Shown: positions 29,862 through 38,455, counted from the stretch's first letter. The stretch is DNA of 39,045 nt from Fusobacterium sp. CAG:439 (GCA_000438175.1 FR900407.1:1-39045); one strand, 5' to 3'. Translations and numbers: made by a program. The notes: generated from the sequence alone by a model not told the origin.

Positions 29862-30305
29862 ATGGATTATTGCACGATCGAAGATATCGAAACACAAACC
29901 TCTACCCCTACTCTTATCCAGCTCACTTCTGATGATGGGCAAGAAGCTGTCGATCGTGTCGTTGCCCAAGAGGCTATCCTTTATTCTTCTACGCTCATCG
30001 ATGGGTATCTTCGTGGCAGATACACTCTACCCTTAGATGCCCATTTCCCTTTACTCAGAATTCTTGCCATTGATTTAAGCATTCATAGGCTCTACACACG
30101 CAGAATGAGAGATGAAATGCCGGAAGTTATTGAAAATAACTACAAAAACGCAATCTCAACTCTCAAAGATATTCAAAAAGGTGTTATATCCCTGCAAAGC
30201 GAAAACGATTCTTTTGAAACAGCCGGATTTAATGCTGAAGAATACAAAACCAACAAAGATATTATTGACAGATTATTCGGGAAACACAGATTAAGTGAAT
30301 ATTAG
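29862..30305 (+). CDS. Head-tail connector, Mu gp36-like (DUF1320)
   Basis: 147 residues. DYCTIEDIETQTSTPTLIQL and ILYSSTLIDGYLRGRYTLPL then LRILAIDLSIHRLYTRR are the DUF1320 hallmarks. It follows the decoration gene by 2 nt with GAGG as RBS. Adaptor between portal and tail in Mu-like phages. Confidence 0.9.
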   Translation: MDYCTIEDIETQTSTPTLIQLTSDDGQEAVDRVVAQEAILYSSTLIDGYLRGRYTLPLDAHFPLLRILAIDLSIHRLYTRRMRDEMPEVIENNYKNAISTLKDIQKGVISLQSENDSFETAGFNAEEYKTNKDIIDRLFGKHRLSEY

Positions 30306-30711
30306 AGACATTGAGAATTCAATAATCGAAAAATTAAAAACAACGTTCCCTGAAGTTCTTGTTCAAGGTTTTCCCGATAAGCCTGCGGAATTTATTTTAT
30401 TGCACCCTGTTGGAGCTTTACTTGTGCATTATCAGGGAAGTAACTACACTTCAACCGATGCTCTCGGATTTATCTCTCAGGAAAATAAAAAAGAATTTTC
30501 AATTACTGTTGTAACCCGAAACCTCAGAAAAAACGAGGGAGCATACGAATATATTGACAAAATTAAAGCCGTTCTTACAGGTTTTGCACCTGACGGCTGT
30601 TCAAAATTGAGTCCATCAAAAGATTTTTTCATCTCCGAAAAAGCCGGCATCTGGCAATACGGAGTTAATTTCACACTAACCACAACGAATATACAAGACT
30701 TAGAAATTTAA
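30295..30711 (+). CDS. Tail terminator-like protein, Mu gp37 family (DUF1834)
   Basis: 138 residues starting at a GTG at 30295 inside the previous gene. IENSIIEKLKTTFPEVLVQG, LVHYQGSNYTSTDA and KEFSITVVTRNLR match Mu gp37. The order gp36-gp37-sheath is as in Mu. Confidence 0.88.
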   Translation: MNIRDIENSIIEKLKTTFPEVLVQGFPDKPAEFILLHPVGALLVHYQGSNYTSTDALGFISQENKKEFSITVVTRNLRKNEGAYEYIDKIKAVLTGFAPDGCSKLSPSKDFFISEKAGIWQYGVNFTLTTTNIQDLEI

Positions 30712-30737
30712 TTTTTACCCCCAAGGAGTTTATATAT

Positions 30738-31970
30738 ATGCCTGCATCATTTTTACATGGTGTTGAAACCATTGAAATAACCAAAGGTGCAAGGACAATT
30801 ACTACAGTAAAAACTGCTGTTGTCGGGATTGTCGGAACTGCACCGATTGAAGATGTTGAAGACGAATACAAAACAATCAATACCCCGACCTTGATTATGA
30901 ATGAGATTGAGGCTGTAAGGTACTTCGGCAATCATAAAGCCGGATTTACTATCCCTCAAGCCCTGCAAGCAATCTTCGATCAGGGTGCAGGAATTGCGAT
31001 TGTTATAAACGTCTATGACCCTGAAAAACACGAAGATGTTTCAGATGTTACAGTCGGCGAAATCAACGGAAGTGTTGATGCACTTACAGGAAAACGCACC
31101 GGAATGAAAGCCTTTGAGGATTGTTATTCTTTATTTGGCTATTATCCTAAAACGATTATTGCACCTGTATTTTGTGAGGAAACGGCTGTTGTAACCGAGA
31201 TGAATACTATCTGCAATAAAATTCGTGCGATGGGTATTGTTGATGCACCTGTCGGTGCTTCTGTTCAAGAAGTTATTTCAGGTCGTGGTCCTGAAGGTAC
31301 AATCAATTTCAATACTTCATCCGAACGTATAATCCTCTGCTATCCGCATTTAAAGGTTTATGACTCAGAGTCTGATTCCATAAAATTACAACCGTATTCT
31401 CAAAGGTTAGCCGGTGTAATTGCGGCAAAAGATGTTGAGAAAGGTTATCACTGGTCGCCTTCTAATACTGAAATTCAAGGAATTGTCGGAGTTGAACGGC
31501 AATTAACTTCAATGATTAATGACCCGACATCTGAAGTTAACGCTTTGAATGAATGCGGTGTTGTAACGGTTTTCAATTCTTACGGCTCAGGTTTCAGAAC
31601 GTGGGGCAACAGGTCTGCTGCTTATCCGAGTTCAACAAATCCGACCAATTTTATAAACGTCAGAAGAACCGCAGATATTATTCACGAATCGGTTGAATAT
31701 TCAATGCTTCAATTCATGGATTACCCGATTGATAACGGCTTAATTGATTCAATCTGTGAAACTGTAAACCAGTTTATTAGAACCTTAATCGGTCGTGGTG
31801 CATTGATTGACGGTAAATGTACATTCAATCAGGATAAAAACCCTGCAACGGAAATTGCAAACGGACATTTAACGTTTGACATCGAATTTATGCCTCCGAC
31901 TCCGGCTGAAAGAATTACGTTTGAATCGTTTATAAATATCGAACTGTTGAAATCTCTGGGCGGTTCATAA
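30738..31970 (+). CDS. FI: Tail sheath protein
   Basis: 410 residues with AAGGAG upstream. FLHGVETIEITKGARTITTV, FGYYPKTIIAPVFCEE, the NFNTSSERIILCYPHLKVYD region and the C-terminal RTADIIHESVEYSMLQFMDY with the NGHLTFDIEFMPPTPAERIT end are classic P2 FI sheath features. It marks a contractile tail. It is separated from the other tail genes, which lie on the opposite strand. Confidence 0.93.
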   Translation: MPASFLHGVETIEITKGARTITTVKTAVVGIVGTAPIEDVEDEYKTINTPTLIMNEIEAVRYFGNHKAGFTIPQALQAIFDQGAGIAIVINVYDPEKHEDVSDVTVGEINGSVDALTGKRTGMKAFEDCYSLFGYYPKTIIAPVFCEETAVVTEMNTICNKIRAMGIVDAPVGASVQEVISGRGPEGTINFNTSSERIILCYPHLKVYDSESDSIKLQPYSQRLAGVIAAKDVEKGYHWSPSNTEIQGIVGVERQLTSMINDPTSEVNALNECGVVTVFNSYGSGFRTWGNRSAAYPSSTNPTNFINVRRTADIIHESVEYSMLQFMDYPIDNGLIDSICETVNQFIRTLIGRGALIDGKCTFNQDKNPATEIANGHLTFDIEFMPPTPAERITFESFINIELLKSLGGS

Positions 31971-32149
31971 TGTATGCAATTGTCAATGACAGAGGAGTTT
32001 TAGAGGTTCACACCGATTGTGCGGACATTTGCTTTAACTGCAAAAACATCTACAAATGTCCCTTAATCCAAGCCATAAGCAAGGAGTATGTCATTATGCA
32101 CTATTCGGACGTGGAGATTAGGGATTGCGGTCTTTTTAAGAAGTCTTAG
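31970..32149 (+). CDS. Small Cys-rich protein between sheath and tube
   Basis: 59 residues starting at the last base of the sheath stop. It has five Cys, including TDCADICFNCKNIYKCP, a spacing (C-x3-C-x2-C-x5-C) that could bind zinc or an Fe-S cluster. It ends 9 nt before the tube gene. No family recognised, and nothing similar is normally found between sheath and tube. Confidence 0.6.
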   Translation: MYAIVNDRGVLEVHTDCADICFNCKNIYKCPLIQAISKEYVIMHYSDVEIRDCGLFKKS

Positions 32150-32158
32150 GGAGTTTTT

Positions 32159-32680
32159 ATGTCAAAGATAGAAATTAATAAATTAACCAATGCTAACGTT
32201 TATATGAACGGCATTAACCTGCTCGGACGTGCTGAAGAAGTACAGCTCCCGCAGATTAAACATAAAATGGCGGAGCATAAAGCCCTTGGTATGGTTGGTT
32301 CTGCTGAATTTTTTGCCGGGATAGATAAAATGGAATGCAAAATCAAATGGAATGCACTTTATCCGAGTGTTATGGCTATATGTTCTAATCCGTTCTTAGC
32401 AACAATGATACAGGTCAGAGCCAACCTTGAAACCTACAACGGAACGGGAAGAATTAAGGAAGTTCCTGCAACTGCTTTTTTAATCGGAACTTTTAAAGAA
32501 TTTCCGCTCGGCAATATTAAGCCGCAGGAGAATGCCGAATATGAAACAACTATGGCTGTAACCTATGCCAAGTTAATCGTTGACGGAGTAGAAATCTTTG
32601 AAATAGATGTTCTTGAAAACATCTACAAAGTCGGAATGGTCGATATGCTTGCCACATTCAAAAAGAATACGGGGGCATAA
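32159..32680 (+). CDS. FII: Tail tube protein
   Basis: 173 residues with GGGAG upstream. NVYMNGINLLGRAEEVQLPQ and HKALGMVGSAEFFAGIDKME are the P2 FII major tail tube signature. Polymerises around the tape measure inside the sheath. It shares its stop with the portal start codon. Confidence 0.93.
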   Translation: MSKIEINKLTNANVYMNGINLLGRAEEVQLPQIKHKMAEHKALGMVGSAEFFAGIDKMECKIKWNALYPSVMAICSNPFLATMIQVRANLETYNGTGRIKEVPATAFLIGTFKEFPLGNIKPQENAEYETTMAVTYAKLIVDGVEIFEIDVLENIYKVGMVDMLATFKKNTGA

Positions 32681-34140
32681 TGACAGACGATTCTATTCTC
32701 AAAAAAGCAAACTCTAAAAAAAGTTTGTCAGATGAAATTGCGACCCGAAAACGGGCATTAAACTTTTATTCTCTGGCAAACATTCTCCCCGACCCTGATA
32801 TTGTTCTCAGAAAACAGGGCAAGGATATTAGGATTTATAAGGAATTGCTTTGTGATCCGCATGTTTTTGCCTGCACCCAATCTCGAAAAGCAGGAGTTTT
32901 GTCTCTTGATTGGGAAATAAATAGGGGGCTTGATAAAGACAAAAATGCTGAAGCGATTGAAGAATTACTTAAAAAACTGGATATTCATAAATTAATAAGT
33001 GATATTCTTGATGCAACGCAGTTCGGGTATCAGCCATTAGAGATTATCTGGAAGAAAACAAAATCAGGACACGTTCTGCCTGAAAAAATTATTGCAAAGC
33101 CGCCGGAATGGTTTTGTTTTGATGATGACAATAATCTGAAATTCAGAACTAAAGAAAATTACTACGGCGAAATTGTTCCGGATAAAAAATTCCTGCTTGC
33201 TCAAAATAATCCGAGTTACAACAACCCTTACGGCGAGAGAACATTATCTCGTGTCTTTTGGTCTGTAACTTTTAAAAAGGGCGGACTCAGGTTTTGGGTT
33301 GTGTTCACTGAAAAATACGGAATGCCTCATTTGATAGGCAAACACCCACGTGGAGCATCAAGAGAAGAAACCACAACTCTTGCCGATATGCTTGAGGATA
33401 TGGTTCAAGATGCAATCGCTGTTATTCCTGATGATTCGTCTGTTGAAATCCAAGAGGCAAACAAATCTTCATCGGCTGAGATTTATGAAAAACTCATCGA
33501 CAAGATGAATTCTGAAATTTCAAAAGCCATCTTAGGGCAAACACTTACAACCGAAATAGGCTCAACAGGAAGTTATGCGGCTGCAAATACGCACATGGCT
33601 GTCCGTCAGGATATTATTGATTCTGACAAAAAACTTGTTGAAAGTGTTATAAACCAACTAATACAGTGGATTTATGAGATAAATTTCTCAAATGAAGAAG
33701 TTCCGGTATTTGAAATGTATGCACCGGAAGATGTAGATTTAACTCTTGCACAGAGAGACAAAATCCTCTCCGATACCGGAGTTAAATTCACAAAAGAGTA
33801 TTTTATCAAAGCCTACGGTCTTGAAGAAGAGGATTTTGATATCCGAGAAGATATTATACCTGCAACAAATTCTCAGTTTAGTGAATTTAAAGAAGAGACT
33901 TCCGATCCCGGACAAGAGCAAATTGAAGATTTGTACAAGTTTATTTCAGACAATAAATTATCTGAACAAGCTCAAAAAATGATTTCTCCTTTAATTGCAT
34001 TAATTGATGATTGTGAGGATTTTAACGAAGTTTATGAACTATTAACCGATAAGAACCTTCACTCTAAACAATTTGAGCAAACTCTTCAAAAGGCTTTGTT
34101 CTTGTGTGAACTGCAAGGAAGGAGTGATGGTCTTGAATAA
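32680..34140 (+). CDS. Portal protein (Mu gp29, DUF935)
   Basis: 486 residues. PDIVLRKQGKDIRIYKELLC, ACTQSRKAGVLSLDWEI and the central YGMPHLIGKHPRGASREETT block are typical of DUF935 portals. The C-terminal part is acidic. It forms the DNA entry ring. Its end overlaps the methyltransferase start by 14 nt. Placing portal after tube differs from Mu gene order. Confidence 0.92.
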   Translation: MTDDSILKKANSKKSLSDEIATRKRALNFYSLANILPDPDIVLRKQGKDIRIYKELLCDPHVFACTQSRKAGVLSLDWEINRGLDKDKNAEAIEELLKKLDIHKLISDILDATQFGYQPLEIIWKKTKSGHVLPEKIIAKPPEWFCFDDDNNLKFRTKENYYGEIVPDKKFLLAQNNPSYNNPYGERTLSRVFWSVTFKKGGLRFWVVFTEKYGMPHLIGKHPRGASREETTTLADMLEDMVQDAIAVIPDDSSVEIQEANKSSSAEIYEKLIDKMNSEISKAILGQTLTTEIGSTGSYAAANTHMAVRQDIIDSDKKLVESVINQLIQWIYEINFSNEEVPVFEMYAPEDVDLTLAQRDKILSDTGVKFTKEYFIKAYGLEEEDFDIREDIIPATNSQFSEFKEETSDPGQEQIEDLYKFISDNKLSEQAQKMISPLIALIDDCEDFNEVYELLTDKNLHSKQFEQTLQKALFLCELQGRSDGLE

Positions 34141-35332
34141 ACAATTAACTTTTCTTGATTTATTCTCAGGTATTGGTGGTTTTAAAATTGCACTTGAAAG
34201 AGCCGGTTTTAAGAGTATAGGTTTTTGCGATAACGATGAGTATGCGAATAAACTATATCGAGCATATTTCAAAAATGATAAGGAATTATTTTACGATGAC
34301 ATCAGAAAAATCAACACATCAGAACTCCCCGATTTCGATATCTTATGTGCAGGATTTCCTTGTCAATCTTTTTCAATTGCTGGAAAAAGACGAGGATTTG
34401 AAGACACAAGAGGTACAATGTTTTTTGAAGTCGCACGGATTCTTAAAGACAAACGACCCAAATATTTTATTCTCGAAAACGTTAAAGGCTTACTTAATCA
34501 CGACGGAGGCAAAACTTTCCAAACAATACTTAAAGTTCTCTCCGACATTGGGTATAGCGTACAATGGCAACTACTTAATTCTAAGTTCTTCGGAGTACCT
34601 CAAAACAGGGAAAGAGTGTACATTGTTGGATGTTATGGAAAAGAATGTACCGGAAAAATATTTCCTCTCTCCGGAAGCAATTCAGAAAATTATAGCGAAG
34701 TCAGAATAAAACAAATCCCACCTACAATAGGTAATTCTCAAGGAAATAGAGTTTATTTTACTGATGGATTAAGCACCTGTTTAACATCAAATGGTGGAGG
34801 ACAAGGTGGAAAAACAGGTTTGTATTTTATCAATAAGCCAAGATTTGATAAATATAAACAGTCAGATATTGTTGAAACTCTAAAAGTTGCAGGAGATACT
34901 CCCTTAATGAAAGTTCGAAACGGAACTAAAAAAGGGTTTGATGAGGCTTGCATTGGTGATGGCATTAATTTAGCTTATCCTCAATCTAGAACAAGAAGGG
35001 GACGTGTCGGTAAAGGTTGTTCGCAAACTCTTGATACAAATTGCAATATGGGAACAATTGATGATTATCGTATAAGAAGATTAACACCTCTTGAGTGCTT
35101 TAGATTACAGGGATTTCCTGATGAAATGGTAAAAGTCGCAAGAGATATTGGTCTGGCTGATTGCAGATTATATAAGATGGCAGGAAATGCAATTACTGTA
35201 AATGTTGCTGAAGCTGTTGCAAGAAAAATTGCGGATTGCGAGCAGAGTGCGGAGGGCTTGGAGAAGTCCAAGACCGCAGACCCGTTTAATGCGAGCAACC
35301 AAGCGGCAGAGGTTGAAAATGGTTCAACTTAA
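34127..35332 (+). CDS. DNA (cytosine-5) methyltransferase
   Basis: 401 residues from the ATG at 34127 (AAGGA seven nt upstream, within the portal gene). Motif I DLFSGIGG (11-18), catalytic Cys79 in GFPCQS, ENV (117-119) in motif VI, QNRERVYIVG in motif VIII, and RRLTPLECFRLQGFP with AGNAITVNVAEAVARKI as motifs IX-X are all present, so it should be active. The last 30 residues (from CEQSAEG) are encoded by a structured motif also present at 5627. It probably protects phage DNA from restriction. It is a moron within the head operon. Confidence 0.92.
   Translation: MVLNKQLTFLDLFSGIGGFKIALERAGFKSIGFCDNDEYANKLYRAYFKNDKELFYDDIRKINTSELPDFDILCAGFPCQSFSIAGKRRGFEDTRGTMFFEVARILKDKRPKYFILENVKGLLNHDGGKTFQTILKVLSDIGYSVQWQLLNSKFFGVPQNRERVYIVGCYGKECTGKIFPLSGSNSENYSEVRIKQIPPTIGNSQGNRVYFTDGLSTCLTSNGGGQGGKTGLYFINKPRFDKYKQSDIVETLKVAGDTPLMKVRNGTKKGFDEACIGDGINLAYPQSRTRRGRVGKGCSQTLDTNCNMGTIDDYRIRRLTPLECFRLQGFPDEMVKVARDIGLADCRLYKMAGNAITVNVAEAVARKIADCEQSAEGLEKSKTADPFNASNQAAEVENGST
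35233..35300 (+). ncRNA. Unrecognised structured RNA motif, copy 2
   Basis: GGATTGC (35233-35239, A bulged) pairs with GCAACC (35295-35300). Inside lie GAGCAGAG, a strong hairpin (TGCGG with CCGCA, inner CTTGGA with TCCAAG) and CCCGTTTAATGCGA. Loops equal those of copy 1; the hairpin sequence is entirely different but the fold is kept. It overlaps the 3' end of the methyltransferase reading frame, just upstream of the MuF start. Confidence 0.6.
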
Positions 35333-36077
35333 AGGTTTATTTAAACTCGCTCCTACTGCAGCAATAAAATATTTCAAGAAAAAAGGACAAACATATACTT
35401 GGGATTGGTACGAGCTATGGCAGGATGCACATAAAAAGACTTTTACTGTTGCCAAAGTTATGCGAGAAGACATATTAAAAGATATTCGTTCTGCATTAGA
35501 TAAGGCTCTTGAAGAAGGGAAAACTTTTCAAGAATTTCAAAAAGAACTTAAACCTACCCTGCAAAAAAAAGGTTGGTGGGGCGAACAGATTGTAGTTGAT
35601 ACTCAAGGCAATGCCGAAAAAGTGCAACTTGGTTCAATGTATCGTCTAAAAACAATCTATGCCGTCAATATGCAAACTTCATATATGACAGGGCGATATA
35701 AAACGCAAATGGATAATACAGACAATCGTCCTTATTGGGAATATGTCGCAGTATTAGATAGCAAAACAAGACCTGAACACGCACAGCTTCATGGTTTGGT
35801 TTACAGGTATGATGACCCGTTTTGGGCTAGTTTTTACCCACCAAACGGTTGGAGATGCAGATGTAGAGTAAATGCTCTGTCTAATTACAACCTGCAAAAA
35901 AAGAATATAAAACCAAGTGATTCAACAGGAACACTCTCTCAAGAGATGCGACTCGTCTCGAAAAAATCAGGAGAATACAAACCGGTTACAGTTTACACAG
36001 ATCCATTGACCGGTAAAAAAATTGCCCCGGATGTTGGTTGGTCTCATAATCCTGCAAGCGGATTTTCGGAAGGGTGA
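35319..36077 (+). CDS. MuF-like minor head protein
   Basis: 252 residues from the ATG at 35319 (AGAGG upstream; overlaps the methyltransferase by 14 nt). RLKTIYAVNMQTSYMTGRYK, YWEYVAVLDSKTRPEHAQLH and SFYPPNGWRCRCRVNALS are the classic Mu F/SPP1 gp7 motif with H/C residues. It is a head morphogenesis protein ejected with DNA in some phages. A longer in-frame reading to 35202 is excluded because it has no RBS. Confidence 0.92.
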   Translation: MVQLKGLFKLAPTAAIKYFKKKGQTYTWDWYELWQDAHKKTFTVAKVMREDILKDIRSALDKALEEGKTFQEFQKELKPTLQKKGWWGEQIVVDTQGNAEKVQLGSMYRLKTIYAVNMQTSYMTGRYKTQMDNTDNRPYWEYVAVLDSKTRPEHAQLHGLVYRYDDPFWASFYPPNGWRCRCRVNALSNYNLQKKNIKPSDSTGTLSQEMRLVSKKSGEYKPVTVYTDPLTGKKIAPDVGWSHNPASGFSEG

Positions 36078-36127
36078 AGCGAAGCGTAACCCGTAAGGTG
36101 TCGGGAAGCTGAGAACTTTTCGACACC
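36072..36127 (+). other. Structured sequence after MuF gene
   Basis: GGGT (36072-36075) pairs with ACCC (36089-36092), and GGTGTCG (36097-36103) pairs perfectly with CGACACC (36121-36127). GAAGCGAAGCG lies in the first loop. It covers the MuF stop and precedes the adenine methyltransferase by about 70 nt. It lacks a T-tract. It may be a processing site or a small repeat; no further copy was seen here. Confidence 0.4.
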
Positions 36128-36197
36128 CCGAATAATCCAAGACAGCGGTTTGAATGATATTTGAACACTATTAAAACAAGTATAAAAGGAGTATTAA

Positions 36198-37010
36198 ATG
36201 ACTGTAGATAGAAAGTGCTTAATTAATTGGGTTGGTGGAAAAAGATTACTAAGAAAAACAATCGCTCCACTTATTCCTAAAGACATAAAATCGTATATTG
36301 AACCATTCGGTGGTGGTGGTTGGGTTTTATTTTATAAGGACAGATGGGCAGATTTAGAAATCTACAACGACTTAGATGGAAGATTAGTTAATCTTTTTAG
36401 AATCGTGAAATATCATCCGAATGCTTTAAAAGAAGAATTAAAATATCTTCTTGGCTCTCGTGAGATGTTCTTCCAATTTTTGAATGGCACTTTTATTACC
36501 GATATACAAAAAGCAGCACAGTTCTTATTTTTAATAACACGTTCTTTTGGTGGTCGTGGTGATACTTTTGGAACTGTAAAAAAATCTTGTGGTGGAGCTT
36601 CAAAATCTCAACGCAATATTTTAACTAAAATTGATGCAATTCACGAACGCCTTGATAAAGTTATGATTGAGAATCGTGATTTTGAGAAATTAATCAAACA
36701 ATATGATTTTGAAGAAGCATTTTTCTATTGCGACCCACCGTACACTTCAGGTTGTGGTTATGAAGTAACATCAACTACTGATTTTGACCACGAACGTTTA
36801 AGAGATGTTTTAAAAGACATCAAAGGTCGTTTTCTGCTTTCATACGATGATTCTCCAAAAGTTCGAGAATTATATAAAGGATATGAAATGATTGAAGTTG
36901 AAAGACAAAACGGAATCAACAACAGAGAAGGCACTAATAGAGCTAATAAAGTTTATAAAGAACTTTTGATTGCGAATTTTTCGATTAAAGATACACAAAA
37001 AAATATCTAA
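36198..37010 (+). CDS. DNA adenine methyltransferase (D12 class)
   Basis: 270 residues with AAAGGAG upstream. NWVGGKRLL and YIEPFGGGGWVLF form the AdoMet-binding motifs and YCDPPYTSGCGYE contains catalytic DPPY (about 179-182). The family includes Dam. Together with the cytosine enzyme it gives the phage two kinds of DNA methylation, likely anti-restriction. It interrupts the MuF-gpG gene pair. Confidence 0.93.
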   Translation: MTVDRKCLINWVGGKRLLRKTIAPLIPKDIKSYIEPFGGGGWVLFYKDRWADLEIYNDLDGRLVNLFRIVKYHPNALKEELKYLLGSREMFFQFLNGTFITDIQKAAQFLFLITRSFGGRGDTFGTVKKSCGGASKSQRNILTKIDAIHERLDKVMIENRDFEKLIKQYDFEEAFFYCDPPYTSGCGYEVTSTTDFDHERLRDVLKDIKGRFLLSYDDSPKVRELYKGYEMIEVERQNGINNREGTNRANKVYKELLIANFSIKDTQKNI

Positions 37011-37402
37011 TTTTGTTGCGGCTCTGTGGAATAATGGATGTGGGTAATTTTCCATTCGTTATTTTTCAAAACTAAAAACTGTGTTTCTCGACCTTTATGG
37101 ATAATATCAGAATTAGTTTCAATAAAGTGTGCATAAAAGTCCCAGCAAAACTCAACTATCGCTGTATTTTCATATATTGTATATTTTAAATCTCGTATTC
37201 TTAAATCTCTTTTAGAAAATCTTTGCTGCATAGTTTTTATATAAAAGTTTTCTTTAATTTCATCAAAATTGTGTTCGTAACCAATCGGATGAATAAAAGA
37301 GATTCTATCTTCTTGATTCCAAATTTCTTTTGCTAACTCAATGTTGCATTCATTTATTGATTTTGCATAATTCTTTAATAATTCTTTTAGCTTTTCTTCC
37401 AT
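37007..37402 (-). CDS. SnoaL/NTF2-like domain protein, antisense moron
   Basis: 131 residues. The helical start (LKELLKNYAKSINECNIELA) followed by beta strands AIVEFCWDFYAHF and GRETQFLVLKNNEWKITHIH is the SnoaL-like/DUF4440 cone fold. Such small proteins range from enzymes to unknown binders. It overlaps the adenine methyltransferase by 4 nt tail to tail and has its own promoter, so it is a moron. Its role in a phage is unclear. Confidence 0.7.
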   Translation of the reverse strand: MEEKLKELLKNYAKSINECNIELAKEIWNQEDRISFIHPIGYEHNFDEIKENFYIKTMQQRFSKRDLRIRDLKYTIYENTAIVEFCWDFYAHFIETNSDIIHKGRETQFLVLKNNEWKITHIHYSTEPQQN

Positions 37403-37408
37403 ATAAGG

Positions 37409-37436
37409 ATTTTAGCACAAAAAATGTCTGATCCAA
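37409..37436 (-). promoter_or_regulatory. Promoter for the SnoaL-like gene, leaderless arrangement
   Basis: On the minus strand TTGGAT (37436-37431), 16 nt, TAAAAT (37414-37409). The start codon is only 6 nt after the -10, and no SD is present, so the mRNA would begin at or next to the ATG. The promoter overlaps the first codons of the gpG gene. Confidence 0.55.
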
Positions 37437-37873
37437 TTGAAATAAAAATTGATAACAAAAAAATCGAGACACAACTTCTTGATTTAGCAAAACGAAGCGA
37501 AAACCTGCGACCATTGATGAAAAATATCGCAGGGATTTTTGCATATTCCACAGAAGAAAATTTTAAAAACGAGGGCAGACCTGATAAGTGGACAGATTTA
37601 GCCGAATCAACAAAAAAACAGAGAACGAAGACAGGACATTACCCCGGACAAATTTTACAAGTTTCAGGTCAACTGGCATCATCAATAAGTACATCTTATG
37701 ACAATGATTCAGCTGTTATTGGTTCAAATCTTGATTATGCCGCAATTCATCAACTTGGAGGTCAAGCCGGTAAAAATCAATCTGTAACTATACCTGCAAG
37801 ACCATATTTACAACTTAATAATGAAGACTTTGAAGAAATCCTTAGTATGACCGAAAATTTTTTAGGGGAATAG
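37424..37873 (+). CDS. G: Virion morphogenesis protein (Mu gpG family)
   Basis: 149 residues. FKNEGRPDKWTDLAESTKKQ, GQILQVSGQLASSISTSYD, DYAAIHQLGGQAGKNQSVTI and PARPYL are hallmarks of the phage virion morphogenesis (gpG/gpS) family acting in head completion or tail joining. In Mu, G follows F; here a methyltransferase and a moron lie between. RBS AAGGA is rather far from the ATG. Confidence 0.9.
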   Translation: MSDPIEIKIDNKKIETQLLDLAKRSENLRPLMKNIAGIFAYSTEENFKNEGRPDKWTDLAESTKKQRTKTGHYPGQILQVSGQLASSISTSYDNDSAVIGSNLDYAAIHQLGGQAGKNQSVTIPARPYLQLNNEDFEEILSMTENFLGE

Positions 37874-37912
37874 TTCCCTAATATTTAGTAGGTCTTAAGA
37901 AAGGAGAGGAAT

Positions 37913-38455
37913 ATGACAACAGTAGAACCTATTAGAAACAAAACAGATATTAAAAAGGTGGAAAAAGTTTTAGCAGGACAAAGTATGAGAAATTTATTGC
38001 TTTTTGTTCTTGGAACAAATTGTGGATTAAGAATTTCTGATTTACTATCACTTGATGTAGGTGATGTAAGAAATAAAACTCATATTCAAATTGTTGAAAA
38101 GAAAACAGGAAAATTTAAAAAGTTTCCAATTAACGAGAGATTAAAGCCTATGATTGAGGATTTTGTAAAAGGGAGACGAAACGCAGAACCGCTGTTTTTG
38201 TCTCACTGGCGGCATCGACTTGACAGAGTAACTGCATATTACTTGATTCGTGATGCGTGCAAAAAAGCCGGACTTCAAGAAAGAATCGGTACGCATTCAA
38301 TGCGAAAGACTTTTGGCTACCACCATTACCAGCAATTTAAAGATGTTGTTATCCTGCAAAAAATATTCAATCACTCAAGTCCGCAGATAACTTTAAGATA
38401 CATAGGTATCGAACAAGACCAGATTGACTACAGTTACTCCAACTTTATTTTATAG
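37913..38455 (+). CDS. Short tyrosine recombinase
   Basis: 180 residues, only the catalytic domain. R40 (GLRISD), Lys near 64-65, H128 and R131 (THSMRKTFG), H154 (FNHSSPQ) and nucleophile Y163 (LRYIGI) form the complete active site. The N-terminal core-binding domain of usual integrases (about 100 residues) is missing. With AAAGGAGAGG upstream it is well expressed. A DDE transposase already integrates the phage, so a site-specific inversion or resolution task is likely; 25-bp inverted repeats lie directly downstream. Confidence 0.88.
   Translation: MTTVEPIRNKTDIKKVEKVLAGQSMRNLLLFVLGTNCGLRISDLLSLDVGDVRNKTHIQIVEKKTGKFKKFPINERLKPMIEDFVKGRRNAEPLFLSHWRHRLDRVTAYYLIRDACKKAGLQERIGTHSMRKTFGYHHYQQFKDVVILQKIFNHSSPQITLRYIGIEQDQIDYSYSNFIL

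Noticed and set aside
34236..34709. 157-codon open frame overlapping the cytosine methyltransferase
   Set aside because: It lies fully inside a gene with all catalytic motifs, in another frame, without an RBS or family features.
36072..36127. Twister-sister ribozyme suggested by ACCCGTAAGG
   Set aside because: Only this short string resembles the family; the matching conserved strand with the cleavage site is missing.
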